Below are positions 1 through 13,878 of a DNA stretch of 64,000 nucleotides, piece after piece (the first letter of the stretch is position 1; every line of letters starts with the position of its first letter). The stretch is from Escarpia spicata (Eukaryota > Annelida > Polychaeta > Sabellida > Siboglinidae). The stretch is from NCBI GenBank assembly GCA_963995525.1, contig OZ023206.1, positions 4,718,795 to 4,782,794 of the forward strand, read 5' to 3'. A program made the translations under genes and the position numbers. The notes under the pieces were generated by a model that saw nothing but the letters and a program-made list of their open reading frames with translations, did not search any database and had not been told where the DNA came from.

Positions 1-540
1 GTTTTTCTAACATGTTTTAGAAACACCGCGAATAGTAGATTGTATTCGCTTTAGTACTTCAAATACGAAAACAAAAAACGAACATTGTTTGCTTTTTTCC
101 TTTTTCGTTCACAAATTTCAAAACGAAAAAGGAAAATACGGTATGTACACGGACCCGGTCACCCAGTGTAGCACACAAGATAAAAGACACGCATAAAACA
201 AAAATTAAGATAGAGACACGTTTACGGTGATACAGAGAAAACCGAAGCCACGTTTCAAGATGTGCGAAATAATGAGAAACTGAAATATAGAAAAGATCAA
301 TTTTATAGGGTATTTTAGATAAGTGTGCACTTTTCACCGAGTGACGCAGATCTGCTTAACGACGTCACGTCGGTGAATGCAACTCAGTGTCGCAGACGCA
401 CCTCACCATTTCGTGCACGTCTATTCAATCCCGGTAGTGCGACGCAGGCAAAATGGGAGTCCACGAACGCTACAAGAAACGCTAATGACTTCCTGTCTAG
501 GGAATGCGATCTAGTCTGATTGGGAGCGTCGACATAATAG
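1..540. other. No gene recognised
   Basis: AT-rich start of the window. Short open frames occur on both strands, but none shows a recognisable domain, splice context or repeat. I see nothing supportable here. Confidence 0.5.
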
Positions 541-1636
<1,096 letters not shown>

Positions 1637-2240
1637 AACGTCTCTGAATGTCTCTGTCTGTCTCCGATTTTCACTGTCTGTCTCTGTCTGTCTCTGTCTG
1701 TGTCTGTCAGTCTCTGTCTGTCACTGTCTGTCTATGTATGTCTCTGTCTGTCTCTGCCTGTCTCTGTCTGTCTCTGTCTGTCTTCGTCTGTCTCCGTCTG
1801 TCTCTGTCTGTCTCTGTCTGTCTCTGTCTGTCTCTGTATGTCTCTGTCTGTCTCTGTCTGTCTCTGTCTGTCTCTGTCTGCCTCTGTCTGTCTCTGTCTG
1901 CCTCTGTCTCTGTCTGTCTCTGTCTGTCTCTGTCTGTCTCTGTCTGTCTCTGTCTGTCTCTGTATGTCTCTGTCTGTCTCTGTCTGCCTCTGTCTGTCTC
2001 TGTCTGCCTCTGTCTGTCTCTGTCTGTCTCTGTCTGTCTCTGTCTGTCTCTGTCTGTCTCTGTCTGTCTCTATCTGTCTCTGTCTGTCTCTGACGGTCTG
2101 TGTCTGTCTCTGAATGTATATGTCTGTATCTGAATGTTTCTGTCTGTCTCTGAAAGTCTCTGACGGTCTCTGAATGTCTTTGTATATCTCTGACTGACTA
2201 TTTCTGTCTCTGAATATCTCGGCCCTGTCTGTCAACGTCT
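1637..2240. repeat. 10-bp tandem repeat TCTCTGTCTG
   Basis: About 55-60 copies of a decamer TCTCTGTCTG, with point variants (for example TGTATGTCTC and TGCCTCTGTC). It decays into CTGAATGTCTCTGACGG-type copies after about 2080. It is continuous with the CT tract and probably arose from it. Confidence 0.95.
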
Positions 2241-3151
2241 GACCCCGTCTATTCTCCCCTTCCACCACACACCTCCCTTCGTCCGTCCGGCCGTCCGCCC
2301 ACTGTCCCCCTCCCTCCCTCCCTCTCCCCTTCTCTCTATTATTCTATATGACAATATTACTACTAATAAAAATAATAATAACACATATTATTTAATTGCC
2401 AAACGGTGTATTAAAAAAACTATTACAGGACTAAGGATTACTGAAGCAAATCATCTTTTCTGGACACGACGACGAAACAGCTGTCCGCGTCAAAAAATAA
2501 TACGACAGCCAGCATGCACACGGCGTCAGTAATTCCAGGTTGTGAAGCATCATTGTATGGGTTCAGTCTAATTCTGTAAACTTGCAGATCGTCCGCGTTA
2601 TCTGGGTGCTTCCTAAACAACGATTGTGTTCAGTAGTTTATTTTGTGTCGCTTAGGTGGCAGCATCGATTCATTGCTGTATTTGGGTGATTCTCAACCCA
2701 TCAGGGGGCGCCACCTGATAATGTATATTTCGACAGTTGGGAAATACCCATTTCGTATGGCGGTGGGTATTTGCAACCGCGCGGCTCCGTGTACATATAC
2801 ATGCTCAATTCCGGGTCCCATGAATCTAGTAGGATGGCCTACGTCATTCTCTTGGATTACCAGTTTTTTTGAATACTTGAAAAAATCGTGTGTTATTCTA
2901 TTCCTCTTTCAATACTATTATATTTAACAAAGCTTATTACGGGAACAGGAGTTAATTAAGAGCAAGACGGCGATGTCATACTGGAACTGTTTACATTAAA
3001 ATAGTAGGCGCATAATTGATCAGTTTCCCTTAACAATAACCGGCCCTGAAAGAAAGTCTTGGTGTGGAACGTACATAAGCCCACAGAATGCACAATTACA
3101 AATAAACTCAAAATACAACATTTACAAAACTCGCCTAATAAGTCACAGCAG
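2241..3151. other. No gene recognised
   Basis: Mixed-composition sequence. A C-rich patch at 2268-2335 ends the microsatellite. Short frames on both strands show no domain. Confidence 0.5.
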
Positions 3152-3804
<653 letters not shown>

Positions 3805-3977
3805 TATGTAAGGAGAAAACGGAAAATGTGCGATACAGAGCCTGAGCAGGGAGACAATAATGCTGGAAACATGGTTATTCTAATGGCACAAGACGGCTAC
3901 TTCGGTTGAGCTTGAGTACTGACTATGGTCCGTCAACAGCACTCTTGTACTTGTGTACATCATTATGCAGAGACTGG

Positions 3978-3986
3978 ATCTGTGTG

Positions 3987-4021
<35 letters not shown>

Positions 4022-4112
4022 GTGCGTATGATCGTGTGTGCGTGTGTGCGTGTGTGTGTGTGTGCGTTTGTGCGTGTATTCGTGTGTGCGTGTGTGCGTG
4101 CGTATGTGTGTG
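3978..4112. repeat. (TG)n with CG variants
   Basis: Imperfect TG/TGCG microsatellite in a region otherwise of normal complexity. Confidence 0.93.
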
Positions 4113-4119
4113 ACTGAAT

Positions 4120-4402
4120 TAATGCATGTATGTATGTATGTATGTATGTATGTATGTATGTATGTATGTATGTATGTATGTATGTATGTATGCATGTATG
4201 TATGCATGTATGCATGCATGTATGTATGTATGTATGTATGTATGTATGTATGTATGTATGTATGCATGTATGTATGCATGTATGTATGCATGTATGTATT
4301 TATGTATGTATGTATGTATGTATGTATGCATGTATGCATGTATGTATGTATGTATGCATGTATGTATGTATGTATGTATGTATGTATGTATGTATGTATT
4401 TA
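4120..4402. repeat. (ATGT)n microsatellite with ATGC variants
   Basis: About 70 tetranucleotide copies, mostly TGTA register, interspersed with GCATGTATGC variants. Met-Tyr-Val-Cys frames are artefacts. Confidence 0.96.
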
Positions 4403-4832
4403 TAAAATATATGTACATGTGTATGTCCGAGCATATCTCGGTCAGTTTCGCGTGTACCGGACTGGACTTGTGCGGGCGTCAGTGACAGTAAGCCGTTACA
4501 GTGCTTCTGCCCACTGATGCCATATCACCCGACAATATCTCTCCACCTATCCGGATATTTTACATTTGTCACCCTATCTTGGCTGTTCAAATTTTTTTTA
4601 TATACACGATTGCTTCCAACAACTCCAACATGTGTTCATGTGTTCATGTGTTAATGTGTTCATGTGTTCATGTGTTTGTGAGAAGCGTAATGATGATAAC
4701 TAATTCACGTTGTGTGGTGGATATAAGCCAAGGTTTCAAGCAGATGCCTTCGATCGAGTACCACTCCAAGTAGAATAACATTAGCTCATGTTAAGTACTT
4801 CAATATACAAACTGATCATGTATAATTCCAAG
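4403..4832. other. No gene recognised; short 8-bp repeat inside
   Basis: Ordinary-complexity sequence with six imperfect copies of GTGTTCAT at about 4630-4678. The 3' end (4790-4832) is rich in AGTAC motifs that resemble the neighbouring minisatellite unit. Confidence 0.5.
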
Positions 4833-6377
4833 AGCAAGTACATTAAATCAAGTACTTGTACACTACTGTCGATAATAATACTATCCAGGTGCCAAGTACG
4901 TTAAGTCAAGTACGTGTACACTACTGTCGATAATAATATTATCCAGAGTATAAGTACATTAAGTCAAGTACGTGTACACTACTGTCGATAATAATACTAT
5001 CCAGATGATAAGTACATTAAGTCAAGTACGTGTACACTACTACTGTCGATAATAATACTATCCAGATGATAAGTACATTAAATCAAGTACGTGTACACTA
5101 CTGTCGATAATAATACTATCCAGATGATAAGTACATTAAGTCAAGTACGTGTACACTACTACTGTCGATAATAATACTATCCAGATGATAAGTACATTAA
5201 ATCAAGTACGTGTACACTACTGTCGATAATAATGCTATCCAGATGATAAGTACATTAAATCAAGTACGTGTACACTACTGTCGATAATAATACTATCCAG
5301 ATGATAAGTACATTAAGTCAAGTACGTGTACACTACTGTCGATAATAATACTATCCAGATGATAAGTACATTAAGTCAAGTACGTGTACACTACTGTCGA
5401 TAATAATACTATCCAGATGATAAGTACATTAAGTCAAGTACGTGTACACTACTGTCGATAATAATACTATCCAGATGATAAGTACATTAAGTCAAGTACG
5501 TGTACACTACTGTCGATAATAATACTATCCAGATGATAAGTACATTAAGTCAAGTACGTGTACACTACTGTCGATAATAATACTATCCAGATGATAAGTA
5601 CATTAAGTCAAGTACGTGTACACTACTGTCGATAATAATACTATCCAGATGATAAGTACATTAAGTCAAGTACGTGTACACTACTGTCGATAATAATACT
5701 ATCCAGATGATAAGTACATTAAGTCAAGTACGTGTACACTACTGTCGATAATACTACTATCCAGATGATAAGTACATGAAGTCAAGTACGTGTACACTAC
5801 TGTCGATAATAATACTATCCAAATGATAAGTACATTAAATCAAGTACGTGTATACTACTGTCGATAATAATACTATCCAGATGATAAGTACATTAAGTCA
5901 AGTACGTGTACACTACTGTCGATAATAATACCATCCAGATGATAAGTACATCAAATCAAGTACATGTATACTACTGTCGATAATAATACTATCCAGATGA
6001 TAAGTACATTAAGTCAAGTACGTGTACACTACTGTCGATAATAATACTATCCAGATGATAAGTACATTAAGTCAAGTACGTGTACACTACTGTCGATAAT
6101 AATACTATCCAGATGATAAGTACATTAAATCAAGTACATGTATACTACTGTCGATAATAATACTATCCAGATGATAAGTACATTAAGTCAAGTACTTGTA
6201 CACTACTGTCGATAATAATACTATCCAGATGATAAGTACATTAAGTCATGTACGTGTACACTACTGTCGATAATAATACTATCCAGATGATAAGTACATT
6301 AAATCAAGTACATGTATACTACTGTCGATAATAATAATATCCAGATGATAAGTACATTAAGTCAAGTACGTGTACAC
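4833..6377. repeat. 58-bp minisatellite, about 27 copies
   Basis: The unit contains ACTACTGTCGATAATAATAC, then TATCCAGATGATAAGTACAT, then TAAGTCAAGTACGTGTAC. The period is 58 bp, measured between successive TAATAATACT blocks (5401 to 5459). Two copies are 61 bp because ACT is duplicated. Copies at the ends and a few internal ones (TACATGTATAC variants) are more diverged, while the middle is nearly identical, as expected from unequal exchange. Confidence 0.96.
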
Positions 6378-6792
6378 AGGGCAAAACAGCAGATAAGTAT
6401 TATTTGTTATTCTAAATATTCAAGTCATTTACTTGAAACGTACTTGAAATGAAGACCTGTCTAATTGATAGTTTGACATGTACAATTGACCACATATAAA
6501 TACAAATATAAATAATTGTCATTTGATAAACCTAAGTTCTAGTACTTGAAATATGTACTTAAGTATAAGTCCAAGTGCAAGTACTTGAAATATACACTTA
6601 AGTACAAGTCCAAGTACACGTATTTGAAATGTACACTTAAGTACAATTACTTGAAATATGTATTAAGTACAAATTAAAGTACTTGACCCCAAGCATGGCG
6701 TAAGCCAGGCTAATAATTTCGGACCTGTTAGTACTGAATAAAATACTATGAAAAACATACAATAAATAAGGTCCGTTTTTGTTGTCTTGAAG
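6378..6792. other. AGTACTTGAAA-rich degenerate sequence upstream of exon 1
   Basis: From 6410 to 6690 the sequence repeats AAGTACTTGAAATAT and TACACTTAAGTAC-like blocks without a fixed period. The last 25 bases form a T-rich tract ending in AG at 6791-6792, which reads as a splice acceptor for the following exon. Confidence 0.55.
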
Positions 6793-7367
6793 GTGACGGA
6801 CCACGGTGAGATGGACAGAATCAGCTTCCGGTCGACGAGTGCGTGCGACTACCTGAACGTGCCCGAGGCGGGCCCGGGGCCGCTGCTGTCGCCCTCAACA
6901 CTCTCCGTGCCGGGCGAAAGTCGGCGCGGCAGCAGTCAGGACTCGTCCATCTTCGACTATTCGTACGAGGCCGAGGAACTAGAGAAGGCGATACGAGACA
7001 ACAATGTGACGCGGGTCGCGAGACTGCTGCACCTACACATGAGTCACAAGACGGGGGCCTACAGTCAGCGCAGTAGCTACAGCCATCAGGGCAGCTATAG
7101 TCGGCAAGGCAGCTACAGCTACCAGGGTAGCTATAGTCGTCAGGGCAGCTACAGTTGTCAGGGCAGCAACTACAGTCGTCAGAGCAGCTACAGTCGTCAG
7201 GGAAGTTACAGTCACCAGGACAGCTATGGCCGACCGTGCAGCTACAGCAGACAGAGCAGCTACAACCGCCAGAGCAGTTCTCTCTCCCCGAGCAGCATCG
7301 AGGAGCAGCTCCAGAGAGCAGCGGCCGGAGCGCCGCCTCTAACCACGTCTGACGGGGACGAGTTGAA
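6793..7367 (+). CDS. Ankyrin-repeat protein, first visible coding exon (S/Y/Q-rich repeat region)
   Basis: The GC-rich exon is open from the acceptor-like AG at 6791-6792. The first ATG is at 6811 and residues are numbered from there. Residues 52-77 (LEKAIRDNNVTRVARLL) look like an ankyrin helix pair. Residues 84-156 are about twelve S-Y-S-x-Q-G hexapeptides built from an 18-bp coding tandem repeat, a low-complexity region resembling prion-like S/Y/Q/G tracts. A Ser-rich stretch and the helix IEEQLQRAAAG follow. The exon ends AA|GTATGT at 7368. The two leftover bases AA join the C at 8581 to make Asn, so the frame continues in exon 2. Unspliced, the frame stops at 7384-7386. An upstream exon is possible because the frame is open to the acceptor. 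I do not recognise the family, so function is unknown beyond likely protein binding. Confidence 0.75.
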
Positions 7368-8580
7368 GTATGTGGGCCTCGTCTGATTGATTGGTTGGTT
7401 GGTTGGGTGATTGATTGCTTGATCAATCATTTGACTGGTTGATCGATCGTTTGATTGATTGATTGATTGATTTATTCATTCATTCATTCATTGACTGACT
7501 GGTTTATTTATTTGTGGACTACCTGATTTATTGGTTAGTTGATTGATTGATTGATTGATTGATCGATTGATTGATTCATTCAGTAAATCATTAATTCATG
7601 ACTGTTTATTTATTTATGTGTTGATTGATTGGTTGAATGATCGATCGATCCATTGATTCATTCATTGACTGATTGATTGATTGATTGACTGACTGATTGA
7701 TTGATCGATTGATAAATTCATTAATTGACTGATTGTTGGCTAATTGACTGGTTGATTGATTGGTTGATTGGCTTGTTGATTGGTTGGTTGATTGATTGGT
7801 TGATTGATTGATTGATCCATTTATTGTTTTTTTGCTTGGTTGGTTGATAGATTGATTGATTGATTAATTGGTTGATTGATTGGTTGGTTGGTTGATTGAC
7901 AGACCGACCGACCGACCGAATGACCGACTGACCGACTAACCCACTGACCGACTGACCGACTGACCGACTGACCGACTGACCGACTGACCGACTGACCGAC
8001 TGACTGATTGATTTTCGCAATATGGAACAACACCCTAACTTTGCCGGGTTTCCCAGCTTGTATTCTTAGACCATCTAGAATAGAATAATTCGATGCAATT
8101 CATCGCGTCGTAATTTGACGGATATCTACGTACGCTAACACGCGATAATATGTGTATCAGCAAAATGTGCAAAGTTCTGTTTTTAGCTTGGTAAGCCTAG
8201 GCTTACTTATGGAACAAGTAGTTATGATATTTCATACTACAGCGGGGTATGTTCAAGTGTTCCCTGAAGGTACTCAACTTGAAATGCATATTTGAGTATG
8301 TATAGAGAATTCTCTGAAACATACATTTACGGAATATATATGTTATATAATAATGTGTTGCAACAGTAAAACTCCCAAGAATCACCCAGATGTCCGTTTC
8401 AACCTGTATCTCAAAACAATTATCGTTGTAGCATTGAGACTCATTCTGTTGTGGAGGATCGCAAGACATGTAACCTCATACTTATCTCAATCAGTTAAAC
8501 CACAAAAATGAGCACCTACACGCAACAACTGACTGCGTTCCCTTCCTCTACCTGCTAACCGACGCCCGTCGTTTCCACAG
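7368..8580 (+). other. Intron 1 of the ankyrin gene
   Basis: Donor GTATGT at 7368 and acceptor TTTCCACAG ending at 8580. About half the intron (7385-8010) is TTGA- and GACC-type tetranucleotide repeat. The remainder, 8011-8570, shows no feature. Confidence 0.75.
7385..8010. repeat. (TTGA)n / (TTGG)n tetranucleotide repeat ending in GACCGACT octamers
   Basis: Imperfect TTGA, TTGG and TTCA tetranucleotides run to about 7900, then about 13 copies of GACCGACT to 8010. The repeat lies wholly in intron 1. The Asn-Gln-Ser-Ile frames on the minus strand are artefacts. Confidence 0.92.
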
Positions 8581-8853
8581 CGTCTCCCAATACGGAGACG
8601 CGCATGCCGACCACCTGGCGGACGCCTTCAGCCACAGCGGATGCAGTGGCGCCACCTGGGTGACAGATACGTCGTCAGTGCCGTCGTTCTTCCGCACGTC
8701 CGTGTTCCTGGCGGTGCAGTACCGCGCCCTCGACGTTCTCGCGCTGCTCCTCACGCACGGACTCAGTCCCGAAGAGACCGGGGCGCCCGTCAGCGACCGC
8801 CGCTGTAGCAGCGCCTCCGAGATCGTCCTTCACCGAGACAGACGCGACGTCAG
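8581..8853 (+). CDS. Ankyrin-repeat protein, exon 2
   Basis: The exon starts after TTTCCACAG and ends CAG|GTCCGT at 8854. It encodes residues 186-277. The order is a polar linker (VSQYGDAHADHLADAF), then SSVPSFFRTSVFLAVQYRAL followed by DVLALLLTHGLSPEE, a clear ankyrin repeat with the usual A-x-x-x-x-x-x-V-x-x-L-L-x-x-G spacing, and then an Arg/Asp-rich linker. The one base before the first full codon and the two after the last fit exons 1 and 3 exactly, which is the main support for the model. Codon use is GC-rich like exons 1 and 3 and unlike the surrounding intron. Confidence 0.77.
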
Positions 8854-8999
8854 GTCCGTGGTTCGACTTGTTGTTCCTGCTGTTCTTCTTCTTCCCTTTT
8901 CTTCTTCTTATTCATCTTGATAATGTTGTTGCTCTTCGCCATCTTATTGTTGTTCTTACTGTTGTCCACCTTCTTGATATTGTTGCTCTTATTCACCGC

Positions 9000-9635
9000 A
9001 TATGTCATTTTCTGTTGCTAAAACTATTGCAACAGCGCTTGTTAGCGGCAGACTTGACTACTGCAATTTCCTCCTTTATAATATCTCTAGCAAGGATATC
9101 ACAAAACTCCAGCGTGTCCAGAAAATTGTCTAGCAAGAGTAGTTACAAGATCTCCTCGTTTTTCTCGCTTTGTACCACTTTTGAAGTCTTTGTATTGGCT
9201 TCCTGTACGATATCCTATACTATTTAAGATATGTACCAATCCATACCAGGCACTGTCCAGTAAGCAACCATCTTATTTGAATTGATTGCTTACTCCTGTA
9301 AGAAAACCTATCCTGCTTCGATCATCTAGTTCTGACCAACTTTTTGTTCCTAGAGTCAACACTAACTTTGGAACTAGGGCTTTTTCTGTTGCTGCACCAA
9401 CTCTTTGGAATATGCTCCCTCTTAGTATTAGAGCAGTTGAAAATATTACAAAATTCCGTCGTCATTTAAAAACTTATCTATACAACCTTGCTTATCCACC
9501 GTAGCTCCCTAGCGCCTTGACCCATCTGTTGACAATTGGAATACTGCTTACGGATTTTGAGATTGACCAATCCTTTTGGTTTGATGCGCCTCTGAGCTTG
9601 GTTTCCAAGGATTTAGGCGCAATAGAAGTTATCTT
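9000..9635 (+). mobile_element. L2-type LINE, 3' fragment
   Basis: Translation gives VAKTIATALVSGRLDYCNFL then LQRVQKIV, the C-terminal part of an L2 reverse transcriptase. After frame breaks it continues with SSDQLFVPRVNTNFGTRAFS and AAPTLWNMLPLSIR then FRRHLKTYLY (to 9504). The 3' non-coding tail holds GCGCCTTGA and GGATTTAGGCGC, typical of L2 tails. The 5' part is missing and there are several frameshifts and stops, so it is inactive. TTG/TTC repeat lies on both sides (8862-8999 and from 9636), so the fragment sits inside that array. Confidence 0.8.
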
Positions 9636-12600
9636 GTTGTTGTTGTTCTTCTTTATATTGTTGCTCTTCTTCTTGATATTGTTGATCTTCTTCTTGATAT
9701 TGTTGTTCTTCTTCTTGATATTGTTGTTCTTCTTCTTGATATTGTTGTTCTTCTTCTTTATATTGTTGCTCTTCTTCTTGATATTGTTGTTCTTCTTCTT
9801 TATATTGTTGCTCTTCTTCTTTAGATTGTTGATCTGCTTCTTGATATTGTTGTTCTTCTTCTTGACATTGTTGCTCTTCTTCTTGATATTGTTGCTCTCC
9901 TTCTTGATATTGTTGTTCTTCTTCTTGATATTGTTGTTCTTCTTCTTGATATTGTTGTTCTTCTCCTTGATATTGTTGTTCTTCTTCTTTATATTGTTGT
10001 TCTTCTTCTTGACATTGTTGCTCTTCTTCTTTAGATTGTTGATCTTCTTCTTGATATTGTTGTTCTTCTTCTTGACATTGTTGCTCTTCTTCTTGATATT
10101 GTTGCTCTCCTTCTTAATATTGTTGTTCTTCTTCTTGATATTGTTGTTCTTCTCCTTGATATTGTTGATCTTCTTCTTGATATTGTTGGTCTTCTCTTGA
10201 CATTGTTGCTCTTCTTCTTGATATTGTTGTTCTCTTCTTGATATTGTTGCTCTTTTTTTATATTGTTGCTCTTCTTCTTGACAGTGTTGCTCTTCTTCTT
10301 GATATTGTTGTTCTTCTTCTTGATATTGTTGTTCTCTTCTTGATATTGTTGCTCTTCTTCTTTATATTGTTGCTCTTCTTCTTGACATTGTTGCTCTTCT
10401 TCTTGATATTGTTGTTCTCTTCTTGATATTGTTACTCTTCTTCTTTATATTGTTGTTCTTCTCTTGACATTGTTGCTCTTCTTCTTGATATTGTTGTTCT
10501 TCTTCTTGACATTGTTGCTCTTCTTCTTGATATTGTTGCTCTCCTTCTTGATATTGTTGTTCTTCTTCTTGATATTGTTGTTCTTCTCCTTGATATTGTT
10601 GATCTTCTTCTTGATATTGTTGTTCTTCTCTTGACATTGTTGCTCTTCTTCTTGATATTGTTGTTCTCTTCTTGATATTGTTGCTCTTCTTCTTTATATT
10701 GTTGCTCTTCTTCTTGACATTGTTGCTCTTCTTCTTGATATTGTTGTTCTTCTTCTTGATATTGTTGTTCTCTTCTTGATATTGTTGCTCTTCTTCTTTA
10801 TATTGTTGCTCTTCTTCTTGACATTGTTGCTCTTCTTCTTGATATTGTTGTTCTTCTTCTTGATATTGTTGCTCTTCTTCTTGATATTGTTGCTCTTCTT
10901 CTTGATATTGTTGTTCTTCTTCTTGATATTGTTGTTCTTCTCTTGACATTGTTGCTCTTCTTCTTGATATTGTTGTTCTTCTCTTGATATTGTAGCTCTT
11001 CTTCTTCATATTGTTGTTCTTCTCTTGATATTGTTGTTCTTCTCTTGATATTGTTGTTCTTCTCTTGATATTGTTGTTCTTCTTCTTGATATTGTTGTTC
11101 TTCTCTTGATATTGTTGTTCTTCTCTTGATATTGTTGTTCTTCTTCTTGATATTGTTGTTCTTCTCTTGATATTGTAGCTCTTCTTCTTGATATTGCTGT
11201 TCTTCTCTTGATATTGTTCTTCTTCTTCTTGATATTGTTGTTCTTCTCTTGATATTGTAGCTCTTCTTCTTGATATTGCTGTTCTTCTCTTGATATTGTT
11301 CTTCTTCTTCTTGATATTGTTGTTCTTCTTCTTGATAGTGTTGTTCTTCTCTTGATATTGTTGTTCTTCTTCTTGATAGTGTTGTTCTTCTCTTGATATT
11401 GTTGTTCTTCTCTTGAAATTGTTGCTCTTCTTCTTGATATTGTTGTTCTTCTCTTGATATTGTTGTTCTTCTCTTGATATTGTTGTTCTTCTTCTTGATA
11501 TTGTTGTTCTTCTCTTGATATTGTTGTTCTTCTCTTGATATTGTTGTTCTTCTCTTGATATTGTTGTTCTTCTTCTTGATATTGTTGTTCTTCTCTTGAT
11601 ATTGTAGCTCTTCTTCTTGATATTGTTGTTCTTCTCTTGATATTGTTCTTCTTCTTCTTGATGTTGTTGCTCTTCTTCTTGATATTGTTGCTCATCTCTT
11701 GATATTGTTGTTCTTCTCTTGATATTGTTCTTCTTCTTCTTGATATTGTTGTTCTTCTCTTGATATTGTTCTTCTTCTTCTTGATATTGTAGCTCTTCTT
11801 CTTGATAGTGTTGCTCATCTCTTGATATTGTTGTTCTTCTCTTGATATTGTTCTTCTTCTTTTTGATGTTGTTGCTCTTCTTCTTGATATTGTTGCTCAT
11901 TTCTTGATAGTGTTGCTCTTCTTCTTTATGTTGTTGTTCTTCTTCTTGACATCGTTACTCTTCTTCTTGATGTTGTTGTTCTTCTTCTTGATATCGTTGC
12001 TCTTCTTCTTGATGTTGTTCTTCTTGTTGTTGATATTGTTGTTCTTCTTCTTGATATTGTTGCTCTTCTTCTTGATATTTTGTTCTCCTTCTTTATATTG
12101 TTGATCTTCTTCTTGATAGTGTTGCTCTTCTTCTTGATATCGTTGTTCTTCTTCTTGATATTGTTGATTTTCTTCTTGATATTGTTGTTCTCCTTCTTGA
12201 TATTCTTGATTTTCTTCTTTATATTGTTGCTCTTCTTCTTGATATTGTTGTTCTTCTTCTTCTTGATATTGTTGATCTTCTTCTTGATATTGTTGCTCTT
12301 CTTCTTTATATTGTTGCTCTTCTTCTTGATATTGTTGTTCTTCTCTTGATATTGTAGCTCTTCTTCTTGATATTGTTGTTCTCTTCTTGATATTGTTGCT
12401 CTTCTTCTTTATATTGTTGCTCTTCTTCTTGACATTGTTGCTCTTCTTCTTGATATTGTTGTTCTTCTTCTTGATATTGTTGCTCTTCTTCTTGATATTG
12501 TTGTTCTTCTCTTGATATTGTAGCTCTTCTTCTTGATATTGTTGTTCTTCTCTTGATATTGTTCTTCTTCTTCTTGATGTTGTTGCTCTTCTTCTTGATA

Positions 12601-13015
12601 TTGTTGCTCATCTCTTGATAGTGTTGCTCTTCTTCTTTATATTGTTGTTGTTCTTCTTGACATCGTTACTCTTCTTCTTGATGTTGTTGTTCTTCTTCTT
12701 GATATCGTTGCTCTTCTTCTTGATGTTGTTCTTCTTGTTGTTGATATTGTTCTTCTTCTTCTTGATATTGTTGCTCTTCTTCTTGATATTTTGTTCTCCT
12801 TCTTGATATTGTTGATCTTCTTCTTGATATCGTTGTTCTTCTTCTTGATATTCTTGATTTTCTTCTTGATATTGTTGTTCTTCTTCTTGATATTGTTGAT
12901 CTTCTTCTTGATATTATTGCTCTTCTTCTTGATATTGTTGATGTTCTTCTTGATATTGTTGATCTTCTTCTTGATATTGTTGCTCTTCTCCTTTATATGT
13001 TTGCTCTTCTTCTTC
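9636..13015. repeat. 21-bp TTG/TTC-rich minisatellite, about 3.4 kb
   Basis: The unit is GATATTGTTG followed by TTCTTCTTCTT (21 bp), with frequent 18- and 20-bp variants such as TTCTTCTCTTGATATTGTTG. There are roughly 160 copies. Because 21 is a multiple of three, long frames stay open. On the minus strand a 512-codon frame (10362-11900) reads heptads of E-E-Q-Q-Y-Q-E, switching to NNNIKKK and RRTTISR where 20-bp variants shift the frame. I treat it as non-coding intronic repeat. Confidence 0.93.
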
Positions 13016-13164
13016 ACCTGTTTTGTTGTTATTGTTATTCTTCTTATTTTTATCATCGTTTTTTTTTTGTCTTCTGATATTTATTCATCTTATTGTTGTT
13101 ATGATTATTACTATTGTTATTATACTCCTTTCTTTTTGTCATCATTCTCTTCTCTTTCTTGTCC

Positions 13165-13660
13165 TCTAACGAAAGATTACATCGACGAGTTACCAAGATG
13201 ATTCCTCGGCTGAACAAACGTATGAAAGCCGTCTGATAGAATGTGGGTTGACAACTTTAGAGACTAAGTGACTAAGAGGAAACTAAATAGAAGTGTTTAA
13301 AATAGTGAATGTTATGAAGATATTGATAAGGGTATTTTATTCCAAATTCAAGAAAGCAGTAGAACCAGAGGGCATAATGCATCATTAGTTAAAGAACAGT
13401 GTAGGTTGGATATGAGAAAGTAGTCATTCTCTCAGAGGACAATAAATGACTGGAACAAATTATCTGATGATTGCGTTAATGCTAGCAGTGTGAATATGTT
13501 TAGAAAAGAATTGTAGATATCTGATAAGGCCGGGTTATACGTAACTGGGAAATTATTGGAATTTCGATAAACCTTCGGCTTCCTAGCCCACATATCTTCT
13601 GGAGCGTGTAGCTTTGGATGGCAATCTTGCTAAATACCTTTGTTAAATAGTCCCTAGTGG
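13165..13660 (+). mobile_element. CR1-like LINE, 3' fragment
   Basis: It aligns with the C-terminus of the CR1 ORF2 at 47270-47631. Recognisable pieces are ECGLTTLET, SLVKEQCRLDMRK, SFSQRTINDWNKLSDDCVNA and SSVNMFRKEL, in different frames with stops. The tail GGATGGCAATCTTG then CTAAATACCTTTGTTAAAT matches the 3' end of the other CR1 copies. It lies immediately after the 21-bp array and before the 22-bp array. Confidence 0.85.
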
Positions 13661-13878
13661 GGTGGGGACTAGGTCGGGACCGTTCCACCCTCACAACGAC
13701 TCTTCTCCACCTATTCCGATCTTCTGCTATGTTCTCCTATTCTCAGTCGTACACCGGGTTGCCTTTTACATTTCTCTCCTGTTTTAGATCGCAGTAGATA
13801 CTGTACACATAGTACGCTCTTTCATTCCAGTGTTTCTTTTATTTGTTTCATTATTTACTTTTTTCACCTTCTTGGCTT

